Of a DNA stretch of 64,000 bases, positions 53,489 through 64,000 are shown one piece after another (positions within the stretch are counted from its first letter, which is position 1; every line of letters starts with the position of its first letter). The stretch lies in assembly GCF_023278085.1 (NCBI RefSeq), contig NZ_CP066265.1, forward strand, positions 4,346,001-4,410,000. Direction: 5' to 3'. Source of the stretch: Pseudomonas syringae (GTDB lineage: Bacteria > Pseudomonadota > Gammaproteobacteria > Pseudomonadales > Pseudomonadaceae). The notes below the pieces were generated by a model. That model saw only the letters and a list, made by a program, of their open reading frames with translations. It searched no databases and was not told the DNA's origin. The position numbers were made by a program, and so were the translations under genes.

Positions 53489-54127
53489 TCAGTCCTGCGG
53501 ACGCAGGCGGTATTGCGGCGGCAGTTGCTCAAAGCCACTGATGGTCACGTCGAGGCTCTTCCAGCGGCCATCCTTGATGCCGTAGATGCAGCCATGCACA
53601 GACAGGCTCTGCCCACGGTGCCAGGCGTTCTGCACAATGCTGGTATGGCCGACGTTGGCCACTTGCTGAATCACGTTCAGTTCGCACAGACGGTCGACAC
53701 GCTCTTCTTCGGTCGGCAGTTTGGCGAGCAATTCGCGGTTTTCGTAATACAGATCACGAATCGTGCGCAGCCAGCCGTCGATCAGGCCGAACTGACGATC
53801 CTGCATGGAGGCACGCACACCGCCACAGCCATAGTGGCCGGTCACCAGGATGTGTTTGACCTTCAATACGTCTACCGCGTACTGGATCACTGACAGGCAA
53901 TTCAGATCCGTGTGCAGCACGACATTCGCCACGTTGCGGTGGACAAACAGATCACCGGGCAACATACCGACGATTTCGTTGGCCGGCACGCGCGCGTCCG
54001 AACAACCGATCCACAGGAATTCCGGCGTTTGCTGGCGGGCCAGCTTGGCGAAGAACTCAGGGTCCTCCTGCTTTATCGCATCGGCCCAGCGTGCATTGTT
54101 ATCAATCAGGTCTTGTAGCTCGTTCAT
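53489..54127 (-). CDS. can: Beta-class carbonic anhydrase
   Basis: 212 residues from the ATG at 54127; the frame is open to 54226. The zinc-ligand set is complete: Cys42 with Asp44 and Arg46 in IGCSDAR, and His98 and Cys101 in TGHYGCGG, the same numbering as E. coli Can. It interconverts CO2 and bicarbonate in the cytoplasm, supplying bicarbonate to biosynthetic carboxylases. Confidence 0.95.
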   Translation of the reverse strand: MNELQDLIDNNARWADAIKQEDPEFFAKLARQQTPEFLWIGCSDARVPANEIVGMLPGDLFVHRNVANVVLHTDLNCLSVIQYAVDVLKVKHILVTGHYGCGGVRASMQDRQFGLIDGWLRTIRDLYYENRELLAKLPTEEERVDRLCELNVIQQVANVGHTSIVQNAWHRGQSLSVHGCIYGIKDGRWKSLDVTISGFEQLPPQYRLRPQD

Positions 54128-54258
54128 GCTTTGACGCCTCGATAATGATGCCCAGCCTTGGACTGGTGTCCGATCCTTTAAGTCACGGTCAACAAAAAAG
54201 GAATCTTCAAAGTCATGGCCGGTCAACTTTTTACGACCACCTGAAATGAGGATTTCTC

Positions 54259-54663
54259 ATGAACGATTCACGCCGTCCGTTCGGTGCTACCGAACCGGAA
54301 CCCATCGACGATAACGAAGACCGCATGGGCTCCATGGAAACACTCGATTTCGACGAGGAAGAACCGGGCCGTATCGGCGATCTTATCCCTGAAGGCGAGC
54401 TGCAACATGAAATTCCGGATCAGCGCGTGCGCGAAGCGGGCCTCACGGGGGCATCGACGGATGATCACCACTCGACCGACGATGATCTGTCTCCCGAAAC
54501 CCTGATTCGTGAAGACGGCGCTCGCTCCCCGTCCGAGCAGGGCGATGGTGACCCGGCCGACCTCGACCTGACCGTAGTCGACGAAGATGACATTGGCGGT
54601 GGCAACGGGCTGGATGAGGAAGAATTGGCAATCATCGACCCGCTGGACGGCAACCAGCGCTGA
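54259..54663 (+). CDS. Acidic, probably disordered hypothetical protein
   Basis: 134 residues with GAGGATT upstream of the ATG. The composition is extremely rich in Asp, Glu, Gly and Pro, with no hydrophobic core, signal peptide or membrane segment. The sequence should be largely disordered. Similar acidic proteins, sometimes labelled serine kinase or phosphatase in databases, occur in pseudomonads, but nothing here supports an enzymatic role. It is convergent with rimI, nine bases apart. Confidence 0.8.
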   Translation: MNDSRRPFGATEPEPIDDNEDRMGSMETLDFDEEEPGRIGDLIPEGELQHEIPDQRVREAGLTGASTDDHHSTDDDLSPETLIREDGARSPSEQGDGDPADLDLTVVDEDDIGGGNGLDEEELAIIDPLDGNQR

Positions 54664-54672
54664 TCCAGGCAG

Positions 54673-55128
54673 CTAGTCCAGCAGGGTGCAGGCCATCACC
54701 ACGGCGTCTTCACGGCCGCCGTCGGGTGCCGGATAGTAATCACGACGCCGGCCTATCTCGTTGAAACCGTAGTGTTCATACAGGCGATAGGCTGGCCGAT
54801 TGCTGTCGCGCAGTTCCAGAAAGCATTCGCGGGCATTGAGCTGGTAAGCGCGCTTCATCAGATGATCCAGCAGCAGCAAACCCAGGCCACGGCCCTGGTT
54901 TTCCGGTTTGACGGTGATGTTGAGCAGGTGCGCCTCATCGATGATGACCTGGATTACACCATGGCCGACCTGCTGCGCGCCTTCGAACATCAGCCAGATT
55001 TCGTAGGATTTGAGCCCGTCGAGGAAGATCCCGCGTGTCCACGGGTGGCTGAACGCTGCGTATTCGATTTTCAGCACCGCATCCATGTCGGCTTCGGTCA
55101 TGCGGCGGAAGGTTACGGCGTCACTCAT
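54673..55128 (-). CDS. rimI: Ribosomal protein S18-alanine N-acetyltransferase
   Basis: 151 residues from the ATG at 55128, which overlaps the stop of the upstream gene. GNAT motif A reads VKPENQGRGLGLLLLDHL, followed by CFLELRDSNRPAYRLYEHYGFNEIGRRRDYYPAP, a RimI hallmark. It acetylates the N-terminus of ribosomal protein S18. The arrangement with a holD-like gene upstream mirrors the holD-rimI pair of E. coli. Confidence 0.92.
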   Translation of the reverse strand: MSDAVTFRRMTEADMDAVLKIEYAAFSHPWTRGIFLDGLKSYEIWLMFEGAQQVGHGVIQVIIDEAHLLNITVKPENQGRGLGLLLLDHLMKRAYQLNARECFLELRDSNRPAYRLYEHYGFNEIGRRRDYYPAPDGGREDAVVMACTLLD

Positions 55129-55927
55129 CAATCGATTTCCAGCGCGTCATCAGCCGACGCATGGCTTTCCAGACGTCCGCCTTGCGTTGCGGCTCGTCCA
55201 TCATTAATTCAAGGCCCGGCAGCGCCCAGGCAGCCCCCAGACCTTCGACCTGAAGTTCCAGATTGTACGACTCGGCATCCACTTCACCGGCGTATTTCAT
55301 CGAAGGCAAACCGATCAGCCACAGGCAGGCGCAGGCTTCGTCTTCCAGCCGTGCGCCGACAAAACCCTGCACAAAATCACGCGCCGCTTCCGGACCCTGA
55401 TCCATCTGACCGCGCACCAGCAACGGCCAGCGCACTGGCTCGCCGATAATCTGCGGGCTGTCGGGCAGACCGGCAGCGCGCAGCATATCCTTGAGCAACA
55501 GATAGGAAGGATCACGGCTCTGAAAGGGCTGGCCAGTCGTCAGTTCGACCAGCAACAGGCAGCGCCCGGCACGCAGCAATTGCAGAGCAAAACGCGGCGG
55601 TGGCACGACCGCAGCCTTGGGCGGCGTCGGCGCGGCTTCTTCAGCGACCGGTGCGGCCGTGCGGGTGCTGGCCAGTGACGGACGCGGCACCTCGATCTTC
55701 GGCCGCTCGGGCTGCCGCGCTATTGGCACAACGTTTGAAGCTTCAGCCGGTGCAGCCTGCTCGACCGGCGCTGCAGCAGGCGCAACGCCGTGCACCGCGA
55801 CCGGCGGCGGCAACGGCGCGAGCAGTTCCGGGCGCGACGGCGCGGCGAAGGGCAGTTCTGTGCGCGGCAGCCAGTTGACCACCTGCATGGCGGTCAAATA
55901 AGCGCGGCGACGGGACTCGTTGAGCAA
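55121..55927 (-). CDS. holD: Putative DNA polymerase III psi subunit (cryptic HolD)
   Basis: 268 residues. A short N-terminal segment (RRRAYLTAMQVVNWLPRTELP) resembles the start of psi. A long Pro/Ala linker (about 30-115) separates it from a folded C-terminal domain (about 120-268) beginning FALQLLRAGRCLLLVEL. A cryptic psi has been described at this position, directly upstream of rimI, in P. aeruginosa. Its Pro-rich stretch may cause mislabelling as a TonB-like protein. Psi links the clamp loader to chi and SSB. The call rests on context and weak similarity. Confidence 0.6.
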   Translation of the reverse strand: MLNESRRRAYLTAMQVVNWLPRTELPFAAPSRPELLAPLPPPVAVHGVAPAAAPVEQAAPAEASNVVPIARQPERPKIEVPRPSLASTRTAAPVAEEAAPTPPKAAVVPPPRFALQLLRAGRCLLLVELTTGQPFQSRDPSYLLLKDMLRAAGLPDSPQIIGEPVRWPLLVRGQMDQGPEAARDFVQGFVGARLEDEACACLWLIGLPSMKYAGEVDAESYNLELQVEGLGAAWALPGLELMMDEPQRKADVWKAMRRLMTRWKSIDE

Positions 55928-56071
55928 AGGTCAGCCACCTGTGGATAAGTTGAGCGCGCAATTCTAGCGTTGTTCGTCTTTTCGCGCTGCAGCATATCGC
56001 CGCGAGGTGAAATATCAGGCGACTGATGCAGTACAATCGCCGCTTTTCACTTGCCAACAGTCGGCCTAACG

Positions 56072-57349
56072 ATGATCGAACCCAAGCGCGTCCTGCGCGC
56101 CCTCGCCGAGCACTGGGCGCTACTCGAGCCCTTATGCGAACATTTCGACCAGGGCACGCTGAGCCTGAGCGAGCTGCGTCTGCAACTGGCCGCACAGCAA
56201 CAGGACAGCACCCCGCAAGACATCACCAATCTGCTGGACGTGTGGATTCGTCTGGACATTCTGGTGCCCGTGGCGAAAAGCCCGAACCGCTTCGAACTGA
56301 ATGCGCAGATTCACGATTTCCTGTCCTACCTGCGCCGCGAGCACCGGCTGGGCCTGTGTCTGGAAATCGAAGCCTATCTGCGCCACCTGGAACGACTGGC
56401 CGGTTACATTCAGGACGCGTTCGATGTGCGCGATGCCAACGATCTGGCCAGACAGCTGCGGCTGCTGGACATGCGCGTGCGGGATGTGCTCAAGAAGCTG
56501 GCCAATGACGAACAGGCGCTGGTCGCAGTCGCTGACCGGGCCAAGACCAGCGACCGGCAGATCCCGCTGCGCCAGCGCTACGCGGAAGTGCTGGCCACCT
56601 GGGACGAATACGTCGAGCCGATGATCCAGCTGGTCAACGCTGACGGTGCTTTCGAACAAGGCGTGCGCAAGGTCGAGGTCGTCCTGCTGCGCCTGTTGAC
56701 CGAACAGCAGCGGCTTGGCCATCTGGTGGATGACGACATGCTGCTGCGTACCCACGCGCGCATTCTGGAAATGCAGACCAGCGCCCAGCTGACCCTGCGC
56801 CACGCTCGTGAGCTGCTGCTGCCGCTGCGCGAAGAAGCACGTCGCCATAACGCCGTGACCCGCGGCGCGGCGCTGGCCTTGTCCGCGATCCGCCGCAAGG
56901 GACTGGACGCGGTGCCACAGGCTGCCATGCCGATGTTCACCCGCCCGCAAAGCACTTTTCTCGGCAGTGCAAGCCAGGTTGAGGCGTATGTCTATGCCCT
57001 GGCACGCTTCGAACCCAAGCCCGCGAAGTTTCCCAAGGCCAGCGGCACCCGCAAGGGCGAGCCGCCACGTGCGCCGCGCACGGTCAAGGAAATGCTTGAG
57101 CGCTGTGAAGACGCCCTGCCGATGCCGGACCTGATGATCTGGCTGCTGGAGCAGGAGCCAACGGGCGAAACCGAAGAGTTGTTGTACTGGTTTTCGCGAC
57201 TGTCGCGTGACAAGCGCTTTGCCCGCGAACGCCTTGAGCGTCGCGAATACTTCACCCGGGAGCATCGCGTCAGCCTGCGCTCCTTTGCCCTGCTCGCTGC
57301 GCAAGACGAGCAGCCAGAGAATTCCGAGAGCCCTGTTCATGCATCTTGA
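56072..57349 (+). CDS. mksF: Condensin kleisin subunit MksF
   Basis: 425 residues from the ATG at 56072; the open frame begins at 56051. The N-terminal winged-helix region (about 5-80), the long helical middle and the C-terminal winged-helix segment fit the MukF/MksF kleisin type. Its stop overlaps the start of mksE by 11 bases. In pseudomonads MksBEF is a chromosome-organising condensin working beside SMC-ScpAB. The kleisin bridges the two SMC heads. Confidence 0.9.
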   Translation: MIEPKRVLRALAEHWALLEPLCEHFDQGTLSLSELRLQLAAQQQDSTPQDITNLLDVWIRLDILVPVAKSPNRFELNAQIHDFLSYLRREHRLGLCLEIEAYLRHLERLAGYIQDAFDVRDANDLARQLRLLDMRVRDVLKKLANDEQALVAVADRAKTSDRQIPLRQRYAEVLATWDEYVEPMIQLVNADGAFEQGVRKVEVVLLRLLTEQQRLGHLVDDDMLLRTHARILEMQTSAQLTLRHARELLLPLREEARRHNAVTRGAALALSAIRRKGLDAVPQAAMPMFTRPQSTFLGSASQVEAYVYALARFEPKPAKFPKASGTRKGEPPRAPRTVKEMLERCEDALPMPDLMIWLLEQEPTGETEELLYWFSRLSRDKRFARERLERREYFTREHRVSLRSFALLAAQDEQPENSESPVHAS

Positions 57350-58046
57350 TCTATCCGAAATGTCCCAGCTCGCGCCGATCTTTCGCGAGCTGTTCAAGGG
57401 TTACCACATCAGCCGCCGCGACCCGGAGCTGTACGCTCAATTGTCCAACTGCCAGGACCAGTACCGCACGCTGTTCAAGGCACTGGGGTATGAGCTGGTC
57501 TGCGACACACGTGGTTTTTATTACTTCGTGCCTGAACTGGCCGCTGCACAGGTCAACAAGACCGCACAGCGTCTGGCGCTGTTCACCTTCATCTTGGTCG
57601 AGCACCTGGCTGATCAGGGCCGTGACCCGATGTCGGTGCTGGACGGCGGCAGTCTGGGACGTGATGAACTGCCTTCGATGCTGGAAAAGTACCGCGATCT
57701 GTTTCTCCAGGCTGAAGTGCAGACTCAGGAAGAGCTGGAAGAGAAAATCATGCGTCGCATGACCCAATTGGGGTTCGCCAGCGAAGAAGTCGGCATTTAC
57801 CGTTTCCTGCCACCGATGCACCGCTTTCTCGATGTCTGCCTGTCGGTGCAACAGGACCGCGACCTGGCGGCCAGCCTGCACAGCGCTTTGCCACTGCCGA
57901 CGCCAGTGCTCATCGATGACGACAGCGACGAAAAGCTGCTGGAAACCGATGACCCGCTGGATCTGGATGAATTCAGCGAAGAAACCGAGGAAGACGCGCT
58001 GGCCCGGGCAATCGCCGATGAGCAACGACAGGAGATGGACACATGA
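57339..58046 (+). CDS. mksE: Condensin subunit MksE
   Basis: 235 residues from the ATG at 57339, overlapping the mksF stop. It has the tandem winged-helix (KITE) character of MukE/MksE. The visible core reads LFKGYHISRRDPELYAQL, and an acidic tail (about 205-235, DDDSDEKLLETDD) closes it. It binds the kleisin and DNA. The stop overlaps the mksB start by four bases. An ATG at 57360 is the alternative start. Confidence 0.9.
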   Translation: MHLDLSEMSQLAPIFRELFKGYHISRRDPELYAQLSNCQDQYRTLFKALGYELVCDTRGFYYFVPELAAAQVNKTAQRLALFTFILVEHLADQGRDPMSVLDGGSLGRDELPSMLEKYRDLFLQAEVQTQEELEEKIMRRMTQLGFASEEVGIYRFLPPMHRFLDVCLSVQQDRDLAASLHSALPLPTPVLIDDDSDEKLLETDDPLDLDEFSEETEEDALARAIADEQRQEMDT

Positions 58047-60862
58047 GCCAGGAACGTTATGGCATCCGCCGCTTCGCTCTGCTGAACACTGCCGGTTACA
58101 GCCTCGGCCTGTTCCCGCTGGAAAATCCGTTGTCGGTGTACGGCGCGAACAACCTGGGCAAGAGCGCCTCGATCAACGCTCTGCAATTCCCGATTCTGGC
58201 GCGCATGTCGGACATGAGCTTCGGCAAGTACAGCCTTGAGCAATCCCGGCGCTTCTATTTTGCATCTGACACCAGCTACATTCTGGTGGAAGTCTCCCTG
58301 CCGCACGGCCCGCATGTGATAGGCGTCGTAGGGCGCGGTCCAGGCGGTGGCTTCGGTCATCAATTCTTCGCCTATGCCGGTGAACTGGATCTGGGTCACT
58401 ACCAGAAGAACGACACCTGTCTGCGTCAGAAAGAGCTGTTCAGCAATCTGGAAAGCCAGGGCCTGAAAGCCTATGAGCTCAAGCCGGATGAGCTGCGTCG
58501 CTTGCTGGTCGGCGGTCATACCTCAATTCCACTGGACCTGACGCTGATCCCGTTGCGCTCCACCAGCGAACAGAGCCTCAAGACCTTCCGTGCGCTGTTC
58601 ATCAACCTGCTGCACATGCGCGAAATCACGGCGGCCAAACTCAAGCAACTGTTTCTGGATGCGTTCGAGCACAGCCTGCGCTCGGGCAGCGTCGATTACA
58701 TCGCGGCCTGTGAAGAAGCGTTCCGCGACGTGCGCCGCATGGAACAGGATTACAACTCGCTGGTGCTGGCCGGTCCGCTGGTCGAAGCGCTGGCTGCGGG
58801 CGTCAAACAACGCGACCTGCTGCGCGGCAAGCTGCATCGCCTGTCACCGATTCTCGATTCGTTGCTCGGCACCTGGTCGGACTATTCCGGCGCGCGCAAG
58901 GAAGAACTGGTCACCCAGGCCGAGCATTACCGTGCCCAGCAGGATGAAATGCAGAACGACCAGCGCAGCAGCACTCAGGAGCTGATGCGCCTGGAGCGCG
59001 AGATTAGCGGCCTGCAGCGCTGGATCGGCGAGTTTTCAGTGCTCAAGAATCGCTTCGCGCTGGTCGATGACGTGAAAGTGCTGGAGCAGCAACTGCTGGC
59101 GGCCAAGGATGCTCACGATGAACTGGCCGGGGCGCTGGCACAGTCCCGGCAGTTCAGCGCCGAGGATCTGGGCGAGCGTCTACGGGATCTCGAGCAACGG
59201 CTCAAATCGGTCAGGCAGCAACTCGATCATGCCGACAACAACAGCTATGCCCGCTTGCGTGAAGAGTTTTCCCAGCCGGACGTAGAGCGCCTGATGCGCC
59301 TGTTCAACAGCGCCCTGTTCAGTTTGCCGCTGGGCGAACAAGGCATTGCGCTGGACGATGACGGCGCCTGGGTCAAATCACTGGAAACCATTCTGGACGG
59401 CTTCAAGGGCGATCAGTTTGCGGTACCGGGGTTAAATATCAATCTGTCGAGTATCGAACCTCCAGCCCTGCAAGCGCTTGCTGATCGTGCCGCACTGCGC
59501 GACCAGAAAGAACGTCTAGAGAAAGAGCTCAAGCAACTGAAAACCCAGCAGGCGGTAGCTGCCGACCGTTCGGCGAGCAAGACTCAGACCGAAGCGCTGT
59601 ACCAGCAGGTGCTGGATGCTCAAAAGGCGCTTGAAGACTTCCGCCGTTGCCAGACCTTGAGCGCTGAGGAATCCTCCAAGCTGGAAGAACTGGCGCAAAT
59701 GGAGGCCGCTCAGGACGAACTGAAACGCTCCAGCGACGCGTTCACCGAACGTGTGCAGCAACTGTCAGCCAAGCTGCAACTGATTGCCCGCCAGATTGGC
59801 GATATGGAATCCAAGCAACGCACGCTGGACGACGCGCTACGTCGCCGTCAGTTGCTGCCCGCGGATTTGCCATTCGGCACACCGTTCATGGACCCGATTG
59901 ACGATTCCATGGATAACCTGCTGCCACTGCTCAATGATTATCAGGACAGCTGGCAGGGCCTGTTGCGCAGCGATGGGCAGATCGAGGCGCTGTATGCACA
60001 GGTTCGCCTGAAAGGTGTGGCCAAGTTCGACAGCGAGGACGATATGGAGCGTCGCCTGCAACTGTTGATCAATGCCTATGCGCACCGCAGCGAGGAAGCG
60101 CTGACACTGGGCAAGGCTCGTCGTGCTGCGGTGACCGACATTGCGCGCACCCTGCGCAACATTCGTAGCGACTACGACAGCCTTGAGCATCAACTGGCGC
60201 TGTTCAACCGCGAGATCAACAAGCGCCAGGTCTCGAACCTGGCAAGTTTCCGTATCGTGCTCGCCCCTAACAAGGAAGCGCTCAAGCACATCGATCAGAT
60301 CATCCACAGCGCCGGGCAATACGAAGAAGGCGAAACACTGTCGGTGTTCGATCTCAGCCAGAGCGCCGAGCAGGACAACAAGAACGAAGAAGCCAAGGAA
60401 TATCTGGCGCGGCTTGTGGCTGCCAACCATAACCAGTTGGGCTTGAAAGACCTGTTCGAGCTGGCATTCGAGATCACCAAGGTCAATGGTCAGCCGGTTA
60501 TCCACACCGATATCGATGGCGCGGCCTCCAACGGCACCACGATGACCATCAAGGCACTGACCAACATGTACTTGCTGTTGCACTTGATGGATCGCGATCA
60601 GGCCGGGCGGGTGCGGTTGCCTTACTACCTCGACGAAGCCGCAGACATCGACGAGAAGAATCAGGCAGCATTGCTGGAAACGAGTCTGCAACTGGGCTTC
60701 GTTCCGATTCTGGCCAGTGTGAAGCCGCAGGTATCGGCCCATGTAGCCATCGACCTGGAAGGCGGCAGTGGACCTAATGGCATCTACATTGATGAAGCGG
60801 ACTGGAAATACATTCAGCGTCGTGATGAGGTGAAACCAGAGGTTCCAGAGCTGGCTTCGTAA
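58043..60862 (+). CDS. mksB: Condensin SMC-like ATPase MksB
   Basis: 939 residues. Walker A YGANNLGKS (residues 34-41) is near the N-terminus. Two coiled-coil arms (about 290-400 and 480-600) surround a hinge region, and a Walker B LPYYLDEAADIDE lies near the C-terminus. Shorter arms than MukB are typical of MksB. It forms the motor of the MksBEF condensin. No mksG (topoisomerase-like nuclease) gene follows; the next gene is on the other strand. That argues for the chromosomal MksBEF rather than the Wadjet-type plasmid defence version. Confidence 0.93.
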   Translation: MSQERYGIRRFALLNTAGYSLGLFPLENPLSVYGANNLGKSASINALQFPILARMSDMSFGKYSLEQSRRFYFASDTSYILVEVSLPHGPHVIGVVGRGPGGGFGHQFFAYAGELDLGHYQKNDTCLRQKELFSNLESQGLKAYELKPDELRRLLVGGHTSIPLDLTLIPLRSTSEQSLKTFRALFINLLHMREITAAKLKQLFLDAFEHSLRSGSVDYIAACEEAFRDVRRMEQDYNSLVLAGPLVEALAAGVKQRDLLRGKLHRLSPILDSLLGTWSDYSGARKEELVTQAEHYRAQQDEMQNDQRSSTQELMRLEREISGLQRWIGEFSVLKNRFALVDDVKVLEQQLLAAKDAHDELAGALAQSRQFSAEDLGERLRDLEQRLKSVRQQLDHADNNSYARLREEFSQPDVERLMRLFNSALFSLPLGEQGIALDDDGAWVKSLETILDGFKGDQFAVPGLNINLSSIEPPALQALADRAALRDQKERLEKELKQLKTQQAVAADRSASKTQTEALYQQVLDAQKALEDFRRCQTLSAEESSKLEELAQMEAAQDELKRSSDAFTERVQQLSAKLQLIARQIGDMESKQRTLDDALRRRQLLPADLPFGTPFMDPIDDSMDNLLPLLNDYQDSWQGLLRSDGQIEALYAQVRLKGVAKFDSEDDMERRLQLLINAYAHRSEEALTLGKARRAAVTDIARTLRNIRSDYDSLEHQLALFNREINKRQVSNLASFRIVLAPNKEALKHIDQIIHSAGQYEEGETLSVFDLSQSAEQDNKNEEAKEYLARLVAANHNQLGLKDLFELAFEITKVNGQPVIHTDIDGAASNGTTMTIKALTNMYLLLHLMDRDQAGRVRLPYYLDEAADIDEKNQAALLETSLQLGFVPILASVKPQVSAHVAIDLEGGSGPNGIYIDEADWKYIQRRDEVKPEVPELAS

Positions 60863-60880
60863 AGGCAGTTTTAATCAGAA

Positions 60881-60907
60881 GGCCGCATGGGAATGCGGCC
60901 TTTTTTG
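60881..60907 (+). terminator. Intrinsic terminator after mksB
   Basis: Arms GGCCGCAT and ATGCGGCC (60881-60900) with a four-base loop, then six T. Confidence 0.88.
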
Positions 60908-60918
60908 TTGTCCGGAAT

Positions 60919-61497
60919 TCAGACCTTCATCCTGTACAGCCGATAATTGGTGAGCTGATGGTCGAAGTGCGCCGGGTCAAAATCATCACCATACCAATCC
61001 AGTATGTCGTCGTAATCCGGGTGAGCGGGGTTCGTGATCACTGCGAGAAACTCCGCATAGCCCAAACTACCGCCTATGTCCTCTGGCGGACAGGCGTTAG
61101 CCCCGTCGATGCAATAAGGCACTTGCGGGCACGATTCATTGGGCCGTTTCTTCTCGACTTTGATCTTGTGCTCCCAGCAGTCACCAAAGTCATAGAGGTA
61201 GTTGAACGTCTTTTTCCCGGCCAACGTCTTGATCAATGTCTTCCTGCTTTCGGAGTGTACAGTCGACGCCCTGTCATCAGCGCCTTGATTGCTGTAGCGC
61301 TCACCGTTCATTTCGAACTCATGCAGGTGCCCATCTTCCCAGCCCATTACACACTGAATGATGGCGTGCAACCTGACCAAGGTAATGGTCTCTGGCACGA
61401 CTACCCGACGCCAGGTCTTGGGTTTGACACCTTTCAATTCAATGTGCAAAACCAGCAGAGCTGCTTCAGGCTGGGTGGCGAGAGTGTTATTGACCAT
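60919..61497 (-). CDS. Plasmid pRiA4b ORF-3-like protein
   Basis: 192 residues from the ATG at 61497, which has AGAGGA ten bases upstream; the frame is open to 61638, with another ATG at 61518. The family pattern is clear: LHIELKGVKPKTWRRVVVPETITLVRLHAIIQ, followed by W-x-x-x-H-x-H/Y-x-F (WEDGHLHEFEMNG), then FNYLYDFGDCWEHKIKVEK and the C-terminal PPEDIGGSLGYAEFL. These proteins occur on plasmids and chromosomes with unknown function. It sits between the condensin operon and the rRNA operon; no mobile-element ends are seen. Confidence 0.88.
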   Translation of the reverse strand: MVNNTLATQPEAALLVLHIELKGVKPKTWRRVVVPETITLVRLHAIIQCVMGWEDGHLHEFEMNGERYSNQGADDRASTVHSESRKTLIKTLAGKKTFNYLYDFGDCWEHKIKVEKKRPNESCPQVPYCIDGANACPPEDIGGSLGYAEFLAVITNPAHPDYDDILDWYGDDFDPAHFDHQLTNYRLYRMKV

Positions 61498-61646
61498 GCA
61501 CTGACCATCCTCTTGCATTGGATTTGAAATATTACGCACGTTGATAGCCCATAGCGTAACGTTGAAAAGACCTGTGCACCCGGCTCTATATGTTCGGCCC
61601 GTTGCTGCGCAACACGCCCAAAGACCAAAGTTTACCAAAGCTAAAA

Positions 61647-61685
61647 AACAAAAACCCTCAACGCGTGAGCGATGAGGGTTTTTGG
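61647..61685 (-). terminator. rRNA operon terminator
   Basis: Ten-base arms AAAACCCTCA/TGAGGGTTTT, read on the minus strand, followed by a T-rich stretch (TTTGTTTTTT). It lies just after the 5S gene and ends the rRNA transcript. Confidence 0.85.
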
Positions 61686-61692
61686 AATTTAA

Positions 61693-61808
61693 TCTTGACG
61701 ATGACCTACTCTCACATGGGGAAACCCCACACTACCATCGGCGATACATCGTTTCACTGCTGAGTTCGGGATGGGATCAGGTGGTTCCAATGTTCTATGG
61801 TCGTCAAG
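61693..61808 (-). rRNA. rrf: 5S ribosomal RNA
   Basis: About 116 bases. Read on the minus strand it begins TTGACGACCATAGA and ends TCGTCAAG, with the 3' end pairing the 5' end. It contains CCCGAACTCAG and the GGTAGTGTGGGG segment typical of Pseudomonas 5S. Confidence 0.95.
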
Positions 61809-61966
61809 AAATTCGGGTACCGAGTCGTGCCTTGCGGCGCGCTTCAGCAAATCGGGTATGTGACAGTCAGTCGTTCAGGTGTTGTTCGTGACCGCAAACC
61901 TTCGGTTCGTGTCATCTCCACAGTCACCGCAATCTGGCCTTTCGATCAAATTGCTTGGGTGTTATA
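61809..61966 (-). other. 23S-5S intergenic spacer
   Basis: 158 bases between the two rRNA genes. No tRNA is present. The short open frames here are not genes. Confidence 0.8.

Positions 61967-64000
<2,034 letters not shown>

Noticed and set aside
56132..57397. 421-codon open frame on the minus strand
   Set aside because: Antisense to mksF, whose family features and operon overlaps are clear.
56072..60862. Wadjet/JetABCD plasmid defence system
   Set aside because: The fourth gene (jetD/mksG) is missing, and the gene set and order fit the chromosomal MksBEF condensin.
60919..61497. Mobile-element cargo, because the protein family was named from a plasmid
   Set aside because: No transposase, terminal repeats or target duplication nearby; the family is also common on chromosomes.

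Overview
The window looks like a chromosomal segment of a fluorescent Pseudomonas, most likely the P. syringae species complex. Three landmarks point there: a uronate dehydrogenase very like the enzyme known from P. syringae, a wssA-I acetylated-cellulose operon without wssJ, and phosphatidylcholine synthase. Gene density is high and nearly all content is chromosomal. I see no prophage, insertion sequence or CRISPR array.

Layout. Positions 1-8.3 kb hold three chemoreceptors (one cut by the left edge), a J-domain protein, a tRNA-Met gene and a small exported repeat protein. Positions 8.3-18.5 kb hold an unknown gene, a short-chain dehydrogenase and a uronic-acid cluster: OprD-type porin, uronate dehydrogenase (udh), aldarolactonase-type SMP-30 protein, TRAP transporter (dctPQM), DMT exporter and aldose epimerase. 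The porin and udh each have a sigma-70-like promoter followed at the same distance by a similar operator-like site. Positions 18.5-24.7 kb hold an ECF sigma/ChrR anti-sigma pair, a ChpB/ChpS-type toxin-antitoxin pair, aroA, a two-gene signalling unit (REC-CheC plus PAS) and an Xre/RES toxin-antitoxin pair. Positions 24.7-39.4 kb are the complete wssA-I operon on the minus strand, with a FleQ-box-like site in front of wssA. Positions 39.6-45.3 kb hold mltA, a BdlA-like PAS chemoreceptor, a diguanylate cyclase, a two-gene unit that includes a heptad-repeat coiled-coil protein, and a GNAT protein. Positions 45.5-55.9 kb hold a PhoD-like phosphatase, pcs, sotB, a DCC-family protein, a PhnA-like protein, an HD protein, another chemoreceptor, beta-carbonic anhydrase, an acidic protein, rimI and a cryptic holD-like gene. 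Positions 56-60.9 kb are the MksFEB condensin operon. A pRiA4b ORF-3-like gene follows, then the 3' end of an rRNA operon on the minus strand (5S and about 2 kb of 23S, running off the right edge).

How the parts connect. The uronate cluster reads as a peripheral pathway: the porin and TRAP system import D-galacturonate or D-glucuronate, Udh oxidises it to an aldaro-lactone, and the SMP-30 enzyme opens the lactone. The enzymes needed to break down the resulting aldarate are not in the window. The wss operon is a c-di-GMP-controlled output (PilZ domain in WssB), and a diguanylate cyclase and a BdlA-like protein lie a few kb upstream. Most interpretations rest on motif recognition from the sequence alone. 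Start sites were chosen by ribosome-binding site, overlap and family N-termini, and may differ from the longest open frame.
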